DNA of 64,000 nt from NCBI GenBank assembly GCA_047967505.1, contig CM106540.1; one strand, written 5' to 3'. Source of the stretch: Dipteris shenzhenensis (Eukaryota; Polypodiophyta; Polypodiopsida; Gleicheniales). Below the pieces are notes generated by a model that saw only the letters and a list, made by a program, of their open reading frames with translations, was not told the DNA's origin and searched no databases. Below are positions 42,386 to 56,251 of this stretch, piece by piece; within the stretch, counting starts at the first letter, position 1, and each line of letters starts with the position of its first letter. Both the position numbers and the translations under genes were made by a program.

Positions 42386-44899
42386 TAATTTCTTGTTTCT
42401 CTTTCATCACCACTTGTTTTTTATCTTTCTTTAATCAAATGGGTTATCCCTTTCTCTCTAACCATAGGACACCCATCTAGTCAGAGCCCATTTCGTCTCA
42501 ATACTTATTATGTCAAACATTACAAAGTATAAAGTTATATATCCATGTCCATTACATAGGAGCTAAGTCCCATGTTTTATAACCTCTTCCCGCCTAGACT
42601 TTTCAAGGGGATGGGAAAGGGGTGTGTGTGTGTGTGTTTAGATTTTAATAATCCCATCAATAAATGAGCCATACAATTAATTCAATCATTTGGATAATTA
42701 TAAAAAGCAATGGTTTGGAAAAAAACATTAAGGAAAACTAAATGAAGTAACTTTTGACAATATTGCAATCCAAAATTTTGGCAAGGAAAGCAAGAGGATT
42801 CGCAACATAATTTTTTTTAATATTGAGTTTGCAAACTTAAACAAAGAATTAGTAAAAAAGTATCAAATCTGTCAAGTATTCCATGCTCTAAGGTCAGGGT
42901 CCACTTACCCATCATGATCCACAGAAAACCATTTGTTAGAAAAAATTTGGCATCATGTGGAAAGACCGGTAATGCCTATTTTCCCTAGCTTGTTGTCTCT
43001 TATACCAGAGAGACTTAGAACTACTGACAGATTCTAAATGTATACCCAAAAAAAAAAGGATTGGATGCCATAAGTTATATAATGTTTTTTGCATTTTTCT
43101 TTTTGATACAAAAATGGTCTAGTTCTATTCTCTTGTCCAATCGTTTCCATTTCCCTTCATGCATCCTCCAATTTTTAATAAATAAAGGCCATTTTGGAAA
43201 GGGTTTGTGATTGAGAACATCCTAGCAGTCCTACGAAATTTGTTTGAGTTCGTCACTGAAATTTCCTATCAGAATTAGTTATCAACCAAATCATGGGGGT
43301 GGTCCATCACCAAGGTAAAAAAGATTTTAAAAAAGGGGTTAGTTAAACAAACAAGATCGAGAAACCAAATGCTTATGTGTGATCGTTTGTGCGAAGGGGG
43401 GTTAAAGAAGAGTTATATGTAGGGGGGTCATCCACACCTTTGTGAAAAAAATACCTTTAGAAAATTTCCCTTTAGTCTAAGTGAAGCACACATCTTGGGG
43501 GGTAGTCTGCGTCAATATAAAAAAAGAAACAATCTAAAGGGGGGTACTCTGCTCCCTTAATAAAGAAAATGTTTTTGAAAAGAGTATGTAGGGGGGTCAT
43601 CCACACCCTTGTGAAAACTAAGATAAAATTTCATTTTAATTAACCCCTAGTTAAAAGACATGGAAGAGGGAAGCAACTAAGAGAAGATGGGAGCCAGCTG
43701 CGGGTTGGCAGAAGTATCATGCGATCATCAAAGAGAGAAGCACATAAGATCATGACGAACAAGGGTGGCCAATTGCACTTAAGAAGATGCCAATGCAAGG
43801 ACTAGGCAATGTGTAGCAACTCATAAGAATTACGGTCAAAATGCACAAGGTGGTATCACCAGCCTACAAACGGTGTCGCCAGCTTGCATATAGCATCGCC
43901 AAACTACATACAGTGTCACCCAAAAAGGGCTGGAAAGGTTGATTAAAGAGCATGCATGCCTTAAGGAGAACTAATCAAGAAAGAGAGGCAAGTACGACCA
44001 AGCAACCATGGAGAATCAACACATGCATAGTGTGAAGGGTAACCCAAAACTATAAGAAGGGGAGAGATCACACTTTGCAATAGCTAACGATCATCATCAA
44101 AGATATGTAGAAAGGGAGTAATGTTGCCAAGCAAGAGTGCAAAGTCACATAGAAAGGGCAACAATGGATGGAGGTAGTGAAACTATGATAGCCAGGAGAA
44201 TAACAAGAAGTTGGAGACAATAAAGAGAAGGTATATCACAGGCAAAGTACGTGAACAAAAAGTGCTTAACCTGTAGGAGCAGGGAAGCAATACAAGAGAT
44301 AGGAGTTGCAATGAAAAAAGTAGCCTTACGGCCCATGGGAGCATGGAAGCACATGAAGGGGAGTTGAGTAGTTAAATAGGCATAATGAACGGCCAAGCAA
44401 GGTAGTTATGAAATAGAAGTAGGGTGGTGGCAAAAGGGGGAACGAGGTCGGTAGAAGTGGGTAGCAACTATTTTTAGATGGGGGGGAAAAATACTCATCG
44501 TCTCCAAGATAAGTATGTGTGTTTAAATTTAAAAAGTCCCATCAATGACTGAGTCATACAATTAAATCCATCCTGGTAGAATAAAAATAAGACCATGAAA
44601 ATCAAGAGTTATATTGGCACATTATAGACACAATAGAGATATCCAAAAAAGCATTTATTATAATTTAAAATACCTTTGAAATACTAATACAAGAATATCT
44701 TAAAAAGCTGAATCTTTAAATGCCGAATCTTTCCAAAGTTCCAAGTACCTTGGTTGGGGTTCACTTACCTGCCACCATCCACGGAAAACCATTTGTTAGA
44801 ACAAAAATTGGCATCATGTAGGAAGACAGGTAATGCTTGTGTTCCCTAGCAAGTTTGAATGCATTACTCAAGTAAGTTTTAAAGTCTATTTTGCAAACA
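42386..44899. other. Unassigned spacer with a spaced duplication
   Basis: A segment at about 42620-42995 is repeated in diverged form at about 44510-44860: CCCATCAAT...CATACAATTAA near the start and GAAAACCATTTGTTAGAA near the end. GGGGGGTCATCCACACC occurs twice (about 43425 and 43590). No gene recognised. Confidence 0.55.
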
Positions 44900-47344
44900 T
44901 GGTGAATTATGCTAATGGGTCAATTACTCGAATGCTTTTCCTCATTTATGGTCTTCATGTGCAGGCTATTGTGTAAAATGCTTCCAAGGGAGAATAAATT
45001 ACCAACCTCAAGATATATGGCAAGGCAACATGTGACGTCTCTTGGAGGATTAGATTACAAGCGCATCCATGCATGCATCAACGATTGCGTTTTGTTTCGT
45101 GGACTACATAAGGATGCAAGAGAGTGCTCTACTTGTGGAGAGGCAAGATATAGAGTAGATCTCAAAACTTTGGACATGCCTCGTAAGGTTCTGCGACATT
45201 TTCCCATAATCCCTCGCATCCAACATATGTTCAAGTGCAAATCCATTACAGAGCTCATGTCATGGCATTCCTCCCATAGATCAACCGATGGCAAGTGGAG
45301 AACTCCCACAGACTCTCCTACGTGGAAGCATATTGAAGACACATGGCCAAGCTTCAAGGAAGAACCTAGGAGCTTGAGACTTGGATTGGGTATGGACGGT
45401 GTGAACCCATTTGGTCTCAAAAGCACCTCTTACAATGTATGGTCAGTGATATTGGTGAATTATAATCTTCCACCCTCTATGTCTATTATGAAAGGACATG
45501 TTATGCTATCCCTTCTAATTCCAAGGAAACATAAAGTCAAAAATCCTGATGTTTATTTGGAGCCTTTGCTTGATGAGCTAAAGATACGTTGGAGAGGTAT
45601 TGACGTGCATGATGTGGGCAAGCCTCCCTCGTCACGAGACTTCAACTGCAAAGCAGTCTTGATGTGGACGATGCATGACTTCCCAGGCTATGGCGAGTGT
45701 TTAGGTAAGCATTGCACTTCTAATTATGAATAGGCAAAGGATGTGGCACCCTAAACCCACCTTCAACTCTTAATTGCATCTATTGTATAGGTCTCACTAC
45801 ATCGGGTTACCATGCATGTCCTGTTTGTGGTCCTTCGCTGGTTGCCTCATGGGCAGATGCATTGAATAAGGTCATCTATGAGAATCACCATCGATTTCTC
45901 TCACCTGATCATCCTAGATATGTTGCCCCTTGAAATGAAGTCCTCCCACAATCACTCACTGCGGGAGATTGGATGAGAATTTGGGATGGTTCCATGACTC
46001 CACCACTTGGCATGAGCTGGTAAGGGTTTGTAACTATTGTGTGCTATATTGGCTGGAAATAAAGATTGCCCACTAACACCAGCTTTTGTTTAAATATTCC
46101 ATCTTTTATCGTTTACCATATTGGTCCCACCTCAAGATCAATCACCTGCTTGATCCCATGCATATCTTCAAGAATGTGCCTCAAGGGAAAGGATGCAACA
46201 AAGTAATAGACACGGAGTTGCATAATAGTATCAACCTCTATTGCATGCTTAATAGTGATGTGGGAAAGGACGCAACAAAGTAATAGACACGGAGTTGCAT
46301 AATAGTATCAACCTCTATTGTGCCTCAAGGGAAAGGATGCAACAAAGTAATAGACACGGAGCTGCATATTAGTATCAACATCTATTGCGTGCTTAATAGT
46401 GATGTGATGAAAAGATGGGTGACAAGATATAAGGATGCAAAGGCAAGAAAACAAGAAGAAAGGGCCCTCTTTCATACACACCATGGATCTCATGTGCCAT
46501 ACCCTCAGTATCTAAGAGCACTTCCAAAGGATATTCATGTGGATTGGCTACTTGATGAAATGGAGAAAGCAGAGAAAGACGAGGGGATGCATATCACAAT
46601 GGAAGAATGGGAGTATGCTAGGGGATGTATGAGCAAGGTCGGTATATAGAATGTTATGCATAAGTTAGGAGCTGTCAATAATTTAGATTGCTTATTTAGT
46701 TGATTTTTTCTTGGTGTAGTGTACTATGTTCAATGCTATATGGTGTGAGGGCAAGCATTTTCGAACACAACAGATTGATGATAAGAGAAACACACAAGAT
46801 TGCGGCGTCATTGCTAGCTTTGAGGGAGCCAATGGAGCCATGGATGATTATTGTGGCATAATCCAAGATATTATTAAGCTTGACTTTCGATGCTTCTTTG
46901 TGTATGTTTTGGATGTAAAGTGGTTTAAGGACGTGGTGGAAAGAGTCCCTAATGCAACAATCAAATGCCATGCAAGTGGCTTTGTAACTATTGACTCCAC
47001 AAAGTTTTGGCAAAGTAGGAAGGACACACTAGTACTACCGCAACAATGTGAATAGGTACTATGCACACATATAAAAATACTCACTTTTAAATATTTGATA
47101 CCTCATAACATGATTGTATTTGTGTTTGAATTAGGTTGTCTATCAACCAATGGTGGATAATAATAGATGGTGGCATGTCATACCTATTATGCCACGTTCC
47201 AAAGTGATGTATAGTACATTTACTAATATGGAGCGTATGGAGGATGATCATGGCCATGGAGGTGATGATGACCATGATACGAGAGAGGAGGATGATCATG
47301 AGATAGGAGATACAGATATTGAGGCCATTACCCACCATTGGTGA
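44900..47344 (+). pseudogene. CACTA (En/Spm) TNP2-type transposase relic
   Basis: Exon to 45704 shows the TNP2 signature in order: INDCVLFRG, a CSTCGEARY Cys pair, HFPIIPRIQHMF, MSWHSSHR, a RSLRLGLGMDGVNPFG block, NLPPSMSIMKGHVMLSLLIP, WTMHDFPGYG. A GT-AG intron (45705-45790) joins in frame to SGYHACPVCG. Then stops (for example at about 45931), an HLLDPMHIFKNV stretch at about 46146, a tandem duplication, and the C-terminal part with LDVKWFKD and VVYQPMVDNNRWW (to about 47190). The frame is broken repeatedly, so it is inactive. TNP2 cuts CACTA element ends; the ends of this copy were not found. Confidence 0.92.
46175..46415 (+). repeat. Tandem duplication inside the CACTA relic
   Basis: GGATGCAACAAAGTAATAGA and about 80 following bases occur three times (one copy truncated), with the middle repeat joined as GGAAAGGACGCAAC. 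Confidence 0.88.
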
Positions 47345-47639
47345 TGCTAATTTCGATGAGCACATCAGTAGCACAAGTAGTAGTGGGTTGAATGTATTTG
47401 TAGATCTAAACACTTGTTTGGATTTTGAAGTAGATAGTTTGGTAAGGGTTGATCTTATTGAGGATGAGGTTGACCATCATTGATATTGGCAAAACTATTT
47501 TACATATTGTCTCATTCTCCTCACCTCACTTAATTCTTGTATATGTGGGCTTGCAAAAAAGCATTGTTGTTTTTGTTAAAATTATGTGCTTTGGTAATCA
47601 TGGGCAATGTTTGGAAAGCAGTGATGTACACCAAAATCT

Positions 47640-47930
47640 CACTTTCTGTATTCTCTGTTTAGCATCTAAATACGTGTCTAAATATGCGTCTAATTCTCAG
47701 TGTAGACGTGCAAATAGATGTGCTAATATATGCGCAAATAGACGCGCTGATAAATGCAATGTTAGACTCGGCCCGTATTTTCTCAGTGTAGATGCGCTAA
47801 TAGGCGTGTTAATACACATGCAAATAGACGAGCTATTAGATGCACTATTAGATGCGCCCGTAATTTCTCTATTCAAGCAATGCCTATACACGCACCCGCT
47901 ATTTTGTGCATCTATCAAGCGCATCTATAG
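47640..47930. repeat. Degenerate short repeats (GATGCGC / GTGTCTAAATA words)
   Basis: About 20 words related to AATAGATGCGCTAATA and its variants in both orientations, with a bigger repeat of TTCTCAGTGTAGA at about 47694 and 47779. Clusters of short motifs like this are typical of CACTA subterminal regions, and this one lies just past the transposase relic. Confidence 0.6.
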
Positions 47931-48394
47931 TTGCTTTGTGTTGTTGTGTTTGCACTTAGATACTAATTGGACAATTAGCATTTACATATTATTAAGTAAA
48001 GAGTAAGTTAGTTGCATGTGACATTGTATGTGGCTTTGGAAAAATAGCTGATTTTGATTTTTTGCATGAAGTATTTAAGTGGTAACTTGTCTAGAGTCTT
48101 TAGAAAGACTTGTCACTTAGGATTAGGTAAAGAGTTTGTTAGTTGCATGGCATGGGATTTTAGTTTAGTTGCATGACTTAAGATCTCAATCTAGGTGCAT
48201 GAAATATCGTAGGTACTAGGAAGCTTTGGAAAAATGGAAAAGTAGACATTACAAGTTGCATGAAATGATTCTCTGAAAAAGCTTAGGGTTTTAATTGTAG
48301 CTGCATGAGTGTTTGTGTGCATGTTTTTCTTGATTTTAGCATATGTATTTATTTATAAGCATGTGGATATATCCTATAACTATATTTAAAAAAA

Positions 48395-48610
48395 AAAGTC
48401 AATGAGTCGGTTGGAGGTTCGCATAAGCTGACCTGGAACAACTCGTTCGTTGATGAATAATATTATACCATGTGCTGGTTAGGGGTTCGCTTAGGCCGAC
48501 CTAGAACATCTCGCATAAGCCAACCTGGAACAACTCATTCGTTGATGAATAATATTATACATCCACGTGCCGATTAGGGGTTCGCATAGGCCAACCTAGA
48601 ACATCTTGCT
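48395..48610. repeat. Tandem repeat with GGTTCGCATAAGC and CCTGGAACAACTCG units
   Basis: Two copies of a roughly 125-base unit (GACCTGGAACAACTC..., ATGAATAATATTATAC), each with internal half-repeats (GACCTAGAACATCT). Confidence 0.75.
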
Positions 48611-49479
48611 TATAGTGGTTAAAAATTTATACTATATATTAGTAAGACTCTATAAACTAGGATTTAAGGGTGATGATGAAATATTTGACTTTGAGCCGAC
48701 TGCGAGCTCACTTATGCCGGCTATTTGCATCTCGCTCGAAGTCTAGCTAGTTGTGGAGCTTGCAATTGCCGGCTCGTAGTAGCAACTCACAAAATTATGG
48801 CATATACATGTGGAGAGATTGTGGTATACATAGGTTTACTATCCTTATGTTTAATATATTATCAGGTGAAACAAACTAGATATGATCATGTTGCATACAT
48901 TGCAATTTATAGCCCATATTAAAACTTAGACACCATACGTACATAGAAAAAAAATATTGCAGATTGAGGGTATTAGGTTAACAAATTCTCCTAGCTTAGA
49001 AATTAGTAGTAAAATTTTTTATAAGAACTTGTGTAAGAAATGCTAGCTACTATAGTAGTGGGTGTAAAATATGGACATCCATCAGTAGAGCATGATGTTA
49101 TGGATGATCATGGTGCAAATAGATGCTTACTTGCGAGAGAGGAGAATGTGGGAAAATGTATTTTGTGATCCCACACCTATTTTAATAGGTAGATTACCAC
49201 GTTCATAATCATGCAATTATGTCGGGAGGGGTCAAGATAGTTGGATGATTTCTTTAACTTGAGGTCTATCAAGCTTGCATGGAGTACTCTAAGCTAGTGT
49301 CCTGAATAGCCACATTGATTTTGGACGTAAAACTGTAAACAAATCCAAATATTATTATGTGTCCTAAAAGCTAAATGATATGGTAGAATCCAGAACAGGA
49401 AAATTTATGTGAATGCATGTATTACTTTAAACTTATGTTAAAATTTGTATGTTTCTCTTACAGCCTTCATTGCAAGCAT

Positions 49480-50405
49480 GGATCTAAGAAAATGAGGAAG
49501 AAACCAATTATGTTCTGATGTTGCCTAATAAGAAGTGGAAATGCAACTTTTGTCATGAGGAGTACTCAGGCTCCAGGACAAGAATGCAAAAGCATTTCTT
49601 GGGCAATGCCAACAAACAAATTGGAAAATGAAAGGGGCTAGGAGTTGAGAGAGTTATAACCACTCTAGGCAGACAAATGCCTAAAAGTACGGATAGCTGA
49701 GTAGATGATATAGTTGCATGTCACCAATCTCAACCTCATGAATCCATGCTTGATGACTCAAGCTAGTCAATCTATACATGTGCCACTTCAAAGTAGTGGT
49801 GTGGCCTCGTTGACATAAACGGCAAGCTATTCTATGATATATATGGAGAGTGGACAAGGCAAAGACGTGGCTCATTCGCATCACAACAAAGATCTTTGGA
49901 AGTATCATTCAACAAACAACATACAAAGAAAGCAAAACAAGAAATTTTCAAGGTTATTTGTCGCACCAGTTATCCAGTAGTCATGGTTTGAAATCTGCAT
50001 TGGAAAAGAGCCATGGCGTCTGTAGCAAGGGCGGGTCTAGGTTTTATGATGCCAAGTTACAATGCTATCTACAACAACTACGTGGATGCATACTCTGAGA
50101 GGATAAACAAGAGATGGAGCAAGTAGTATACAATGGTATTGAGAGAACAGGATGCACCATTGTTAGTGATGGATGGAAAAATGTCACCAAGAGGCCTTTG
50201 ATCAATATCATGGTCGTGATGTTTAAGGGAGAGGCTTTTCATCAATCCATTGACATAAGTGGCCATGACAAGACAGGTGAATACATTGCTGAATTGGAGG
50301 CAATAATTCTAGATGTTGGGTAGCATAATGTTGTTCAGATAATCACCAACAATGTGAAGCCTTGCCATCTTGACTTCTCGTGTCAATTCCTTCTAAGGAA
50401 CCACT
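49480..50405 (+). pseudogene. hAT transposase relic (BED-type zinc finger and DUF659 part)
   Basis: A BED-like finger reads KKWKCNFCHEEYSGS followed by TRMQKHF (about 49530-49600). Further on, GCTIVSDGWKN, RPLINIMVV and HDKTGEYIAELEAIILDVG (about 50150-50322) match the DUF659 region of plant hAT proteins, continuing after a stop with NVVQIITNN. The C-terminal dimerisation part was not seen, and many stops lie between the two pieces. Confidence 0.82.
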
Positions 50406-53400
50406 AGCAATCTGGGTATAATATTGGCTAGTGACATTCGATAGTCTACTGACGGCCCCTTTCTCCTTTCTGTTTTTTCTAAGGCAGTGCGGGATTATTT
50501 CCATTCTATGAGCCACTTATCCAGCAATATATTCTATGATACAATGAAAGAACAAATCAAATTATATGTACAAACACATAGAATACGCACAACACAATTT
50601 CTTTAGAAATAAAATTGAGATCTTCACACACATGCTAACATGAATAACTAATAGATAATTATAGCATAGACCCTATAAGCAATAGCATGACTCATACAAG
50701 CAATCACGGTGCATGCAAAATGTAGGTAAGCTGTAATTGGTCCAAGAAACCCTATCAAAGGAGAATAGGCTATTAAAAGATGAAACATGAAAACATATAA
50801 TAGCAATCACAATTCAATGAGCCAAGATGATCTAGATGATCTGTGATTGATCACACGTCTTGAGCTGGTTGGGAAGGTTGTCATCAAGATGAATCCAACC
50901 GGCCAAAGTGAGCTATCATCCATACAATAACTAGCTCTATTGACATTTATATACAATATATATGTATATATGATACTAGAACAAAGTGAGGTGAATCCAG
51001 TCGGCTGATGCCAGCCATTTCCAACTTTGATCATGATACTACCTAATAGAACGTCACTTGAGGCGAGATGAATTCAACCAGCCGAAGCGAGAAATTATCT
51101 GGCCCCAAGTGATAAACATCATACATGCACACACACATAAGCAAGGAAACATAAGCATCACACATATTCCTCTCTTGCTTTCCCTCTCTCTCTCTTTTCC
51201 TCTCTTAGCTAAGGCAAGGTAAATTAGGTCAGTCGAATTGAGCCATCACCCGGCCTTGATTTAAAAAAAAAGCAATGCTAGAAGCTCACCAAAATGAGAC
51301 ATCGGGAAACTGTAGGAAATTGCAAGTTATAGCGCAGGAAATTGCAAGAAAAGTGATAAAAGATAATGGGATCCCGCCTTTTATAGACCTCGACTAAACA
51401 CATCGGCCAATATGACACTACACACACACCAGGTGCCTTGACTGAATACACTGACTGGTGTAACACTACACCGATCGGTGTAATTATCCAATGCATGAGC
51501 ACCATGTGTCTCGATTACATACACCAGCTAGTGTAACGATACACAGACCAGTATATGCCAGCATGACACATGCGTCAACTGAAGATATGTGATACTGTGC
51601 AATATTGTCTCGTACTGCACGATACATTCCTATGATACTGCATGGTAAACATCTTCACCATGCGATGTCTTATTACTATGCGGTGTTATGCTACACCACA
51701 GTATTTCTAAAGCAATCCCGCATGATGTTGTGCTACACCATGCGGTATTTTCCCAGTGAACTGGTACCCATTGACCGGTTTTTAAAAATGCATTTTTTGC
51801 ATTTTGAACACCCAAAAGCATTTTAAACCTTCTTTTCTTTAAAAAAAACGTACTAAAAAAATCCCAGCTTACATGCATTTATTCTTGCTTGCATTTTTCA
51901 CAAGAATTATAAAACTTGAAACTTAGTAACTAAGGCTTAATAAATACTTTTAATTTAAGCTTACAAATTTCCTCAAAGAGGACCATGTGGCATGACCATT
52001 AAGTCTAAATTAGCTTAATACTTTTAACAAGTTTCAAGCCTTATCAAGCATGAGTCATGTTTTGCACAAATATATATCAAGGATGAAAGAAGCTATTAAT
52101 AAAAATCTAGGCATTTGTGAAAACAAATTTCAACCCCAATAAAAAAATTGCTTCTTGGGTACATCCTTGTGTGCACAAAGGAGCTTTTGTTGCATTTTCC
52201 TTGCATGCATTTTTGAAACCTAGAGATTTTCAAAGATTCCACATAAAGCCTATGATATATGCTTCAAAAGGCATTAAGATCACATCATCAAAATGATGAA
52301 TCATGAGCCAAATCGCACGATTTGTTTAAAGAAAAACTATCAGCTTATGTTAATAGAAATGGGAATCCCATACAAAAAAAGAACAAAGTGTATAGCCAAA
52401 ACTTGAGGCCTAGACTAACTATAGTAGAAAGGAAACACCCATAAGAGAGGGGAGAGAACTAGACTAGGATAAACCCAACTAACTCCACACTTAGCAACCA
52501 CAGAGTCACCCAAGAGAGCTATCCTAGAACAATTCATAAGTGTTGTGGACTCCAAAGACTAGCTAAAGTTGAGTACATGTACCCATGGGAGTTCATGTGA
52601 GTGCATAGTTGATTCCAAATAGTCTACATAGCTTTAATTAGAACTACGTACATGGATATAGGGCTAGCATGAGGCTAAGGTCAAGGGGAGTCTAGAAGCA
52701 TCACCAAGCAACACAAAGTCTAGCTAAATCTCAACATGAATCCCGACAACATGTGGACCTTCCTAATCTAGCAGTTACGATCTTACACCATAGAAATATA
52801 GAAGCAGGGCACCCCCACATCTAGTAGTAGTGATGTTTGCATAAACTAAATCTATCACTTCAACCTTAAGCTTGCCATAGCTTTAAGGAAAAAATTGATA
52901 TTAGAAAACTCAAACTATGTCTCATACCTTGGGATAAAGTACAACATCTAAAATTGGTCCTCACAAGGTTTCTTGAAAGAATAGAGAAAAAAAGGAGAAG
53001 CAATGGAATGGTTGTATTATTATGTTTCTTAAGGACAAAAAGGGCTTCAATATGAGGGTTTAGCATGTTATGTGGATTTCAATATGGAATTGAACCTTAC
53101 AAATCAACCTTCTTTTCTAAACATTGTAAGGATTTGTATGCATCATTACACTATAACATTGCCATTTTTGCAAGTTATGAAAGAAAAAATATTTTACACT
53201 TGATAGAGTCATCTTCCATAATCAAAGATAGTTGGTTTTTCAAATTACTACATGAAATCTTTGACCATATTCTTGAATTTATACCTTTTAGAGCAAGAGT
53301 AATATATATAGAGAGCATGTGTAGTAGTTACCATCACCACTAGTGTTGTATGCATGGGTGATGCCTCCATGGTGTAGGCTTCCTACTTTGGTATCTCTCC

Positions 53401-53684
53401 CTTGTTCATGTAATCTGATCTTGAGGTTGAGAGGGATGTGGTAGAATTAGATGTGGAATTCTCCATTTCGTCAAGCTTGACAACTCCAAGTTGCATATAT
53501 GTTTTTTCTTTGGAGCCTCTAAACAAAATGTCTCTCATCCTCCAATATCTTATAACATCTCTTTTTCTAAACCACAGGTGACCTTGGAACACAAGATATC
53601 TCCTTCCAGTGTCTTTGATATCGACCATATAAATCTTCAATGAGATGGTGATATTGGATAATGATGGGGAGATATTCAATCACA
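50406..53684. other. Unassigned stretch, no gene recognised
   Basis: Includes short CT runs (about 51165-51205) and a region with repeated ACACCGACTGGTGTAAC-like words (about 51410-51560). A 98-codon minus-strand open frame at 53383-53679 has no recognised motif and abuts the truncated copia piece. I see no supported gene. Confidence 0.5.
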
Positions 53685-54481
53685 GCATCCTGAATATGCA
53701 CAATCATAGAATCTGAAATACTGATAGACAGCCAGTACATCACTTTTCTGGCTCTCTCATGCCATCCTTTAAATGCCTGCATTTCCTGTTGATTGGGAAC
53801 ATTAGGAAGAACTAGTTCTTCTTCATTTCCTGTAATGAAATCCCAATAGCCTTTCCCATAAGGAAATTCGTCATTCTAAACTTCCATGCTTGGAAGTTGT
53901 TATTGTCAAACTTTTTAGTGATAATCTATGAAAGAGAATTAGACGCCATTATAGAACACTACAAAATATTTTGTCACTGTAAAAAACACAGCTTCTGCCT
54001 CACACGGGCAAATCTGCAAAACTGACGAAAGTGATATTTGACCACACAATCACTTCCTAGTGATGCTTTTGCATTAACAGGCAAAACGGATGATTCTGTA
54101 ACTCCCAGTATCTCTGCGCATAGGCATACGATGCAATTGCTGTGGCAACTTTTCACCAACCTGCAGAGCAGTGGTCGCATAGCAAAAATGGGGCCTTTTT
54201 CGCAGTGCTTGCGGAGAACTTTTGCCTCCAAAACAGGCCCCGAAACGGCCTCGAATAAAAAAAATAAAGTCACCAAGGGCTTTGCCCAGTCCCGCAGCAT
54301 ATATTGCCCTCTCGCCACATCGTGAAGGGTGTCTCAATCTGAGACAATGCACTCTTGCACTTTCTGGCTGTGCTACCTATAGAGATTTGCTCCCAAACTC
54401 GAAAAAGGAAAGCAACACTAGTCCTCTTACCAAGACACCGTGAACTTGGTTTACTTTCTTGAGCTCCTTACCATGAACCAG

Positions 54482-54493
54482 GCTCTGATACCA
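54482..54493 (-). promoter_or_regulatory. Primer-binding site of the truncated copia copy
   Basis: Minus strand TGGTATCAGAGC directly inside the LTR. Confidence 0.93.
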
Positions 54494-54845
54494 TGTGAAG
54501 ATAGTGGGAGAGAAGGAAGGAGTCTCACATGCGGCTTTCTCACATACACAATGGGGAAATACACACAAAGGTGGAGGCTCAAAACAGTTTTCCTCTTCTT
54601 AGTTGTGAAATCCAAAAGAACTCTAGTACAAAGAAATAGAAGAACCCTATATCTGGGTCTCAAACCAAACTCAGCTAACTAAGGTGGCATACTAACTGAG
54701 CCATGAACTAGAGTACATAAGGATAGCTGTCATCCAACTATTATTCATGGGCGGTGTACCAACTGCATCTGCACCTAACAAGTCGGTGACATAAATGCAC
54801 AACGGTCACCCTAGCATATCACGAGTGGAGCTCGATATCTCAACA
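54494..54845 (-). repeat. LTR of the truncated copia copy (352 bp)
   Basis: TGTGAAGATAGTGGGAGAG to GATATCTCAACA, equal in length to the LTR at 33951-34302. Confidence 0.92.
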
Positions 54846-55269
54846 CCCCCAAAGTTGAATAATAGCAGAAGATCCCAGAAGAAAGCTGAAGGAGGAAATC
54901 GCAGAAAATCCAAGGCCGAGCACTTCAATAAATTCGAACAAGTCTAATCAAGGAGCATTGGATTGTACCTTGCAAAGTCAGCTCCCTCAAAATCAGAACC
55001 ACTGCCTCTTGAATGGCCCCCTAAGGGACTGGAAGGAGTATGCACAGCAAATGAACCCTTACTTGGAAACACCTTACTAGTGGAAAAGTTAACACACATT
55101 TCCCAATGTAAGAAGTTTTGAAAATATAAGCCACATGTACGGATGAAGCTCGATCAAGAGACATCAGAAAAAAACAGTCAAGAAGAGCCTAACAAATTAG
55201 TAAATGCAACTATGCCACCTAGTACACATGACACATGTTAGGCCAGTGCAACACCATCAGAGGCCGATC

Positions 55270-56242
55270 TTCGAGAAGTGCCGAAATACCTCAAGAATTA
55301 CACAAGTGGCAGTGCGCCAATAGCAATACCAAGACCACTAAGAGAATCTGAAGTTCAAGAAACCGATAGCATTGGAGAAACTCCAATCTATGAGGGATCG
55401 GCAAAAACACACACAATAAACCTCGCCCTTGAAGGGGAGGAAGAAAAACTAGTTTTCACTGGGAAACAACTTCGATGAGAAGATAAAGAAGAAGCCAGTG
55501 GAGTAGAAGACGACCTACCAGATGCCACACTATTTCAAATAGATGATGTTTTGGAGTGGTGTGGAGATATCATTGGGTACTTGATGGCAGGAAGACCACC
55601 CCTAAAATGAAAGCAGTAGATGCCAAAAAAGTGATTATAAAAGTTGCACCCTATCAACTCATTGCAGAACAACTGTATGAGATGGGCAAGGACCAGATAT
55701 TAACAAGATGTGTAATGCCTCATGAGATCATGCCAATCCTGAGTGAAGTCCATGAAGGCATTGCAAGAGGACACTTCCAAGGGGAAGCTAGAGCAAGAAA
55801 AGTCCTCCTCACAGGCTACTGGTGGCCAACACTGTGGGCAGATGCCTATGAATATCTAAAAGGTTGTGATGTATGCCAACAGACTACTAAACCATAATGC
55901 AAAGACTTCAATCCCCTAACAACAGTTGTTGCACAAAAACCATTTGAAAAATGGGAGATTGAATGTGTGGGTCCTATACATCCAGCAGCAAAAGGACCAC
56001 AGGCACGCTACATCATTGTGGCCACTAATTACTTTACAAAATGGGCTGAAGCTAAAGCAGTCAGAAAGGCAGATGCCAGAAGCATAGCAAGATTCTTATA
56101 TGAAAATGTGATGACCAACGGCTTTCAAGGTGAAAAAATGTTTACTTCATTCAGAGAGACTTGTGTTGAACCATTCAAGAGAGCATATTGCTTCCTCACC
56201 ATACCAATGTTGTTCATATCAAGTGATCACTATAGAGACTAG
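55270..56242 (+). pseudogene. Ty3/gypsy pol relic (RNase H-integrase linker, zinc module, integrase core start)
   Basis: After a linker (VLEWCGDIIGYLMAG), the integrase H2C2 zinc module is visible: H and H in EVHEGIARGHF, then YWWPTLW and CDVCQQTTKP. The core begins KWEIECVGPIHPA and ATNYFTKWAEAKAV, ending near ENVMTNGF. Usual Asp positions are changed (IECVGP, VATNYF) and a stop follows CQQTTKP, so it is dead. The 54846-55270 flank may hold more of the same element, but nothing is certain there. Confidence 0.88.
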
Positions 56243-56251
56243 GACACAACA

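Larger units (their letters stand above)
47345..49479. other. Non-coding stretch downstream of the CACTA relic
   Basis: Contains the two repeat clusters listed separately (47640-47930 and 48395-48610). Otherwise AT-rich with no recognisable gene. It may include the CACTA 3' end, but no clear CACTA/TAGTG terminus was identified. Confidence 0.5.
53685..54845 (-). mobile_element. Truncated Ty1/copia 5' end (LTR, leader, partial gag)
   Basis: Same family and layout as 33200-34302: LTR 54845-54494, primer-binding site 54493-54482, leader, then gag as far as MIVHIQDA, where similarity stops at about 53685. Everything downstream of that point is missing. Confidence 0.9.
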
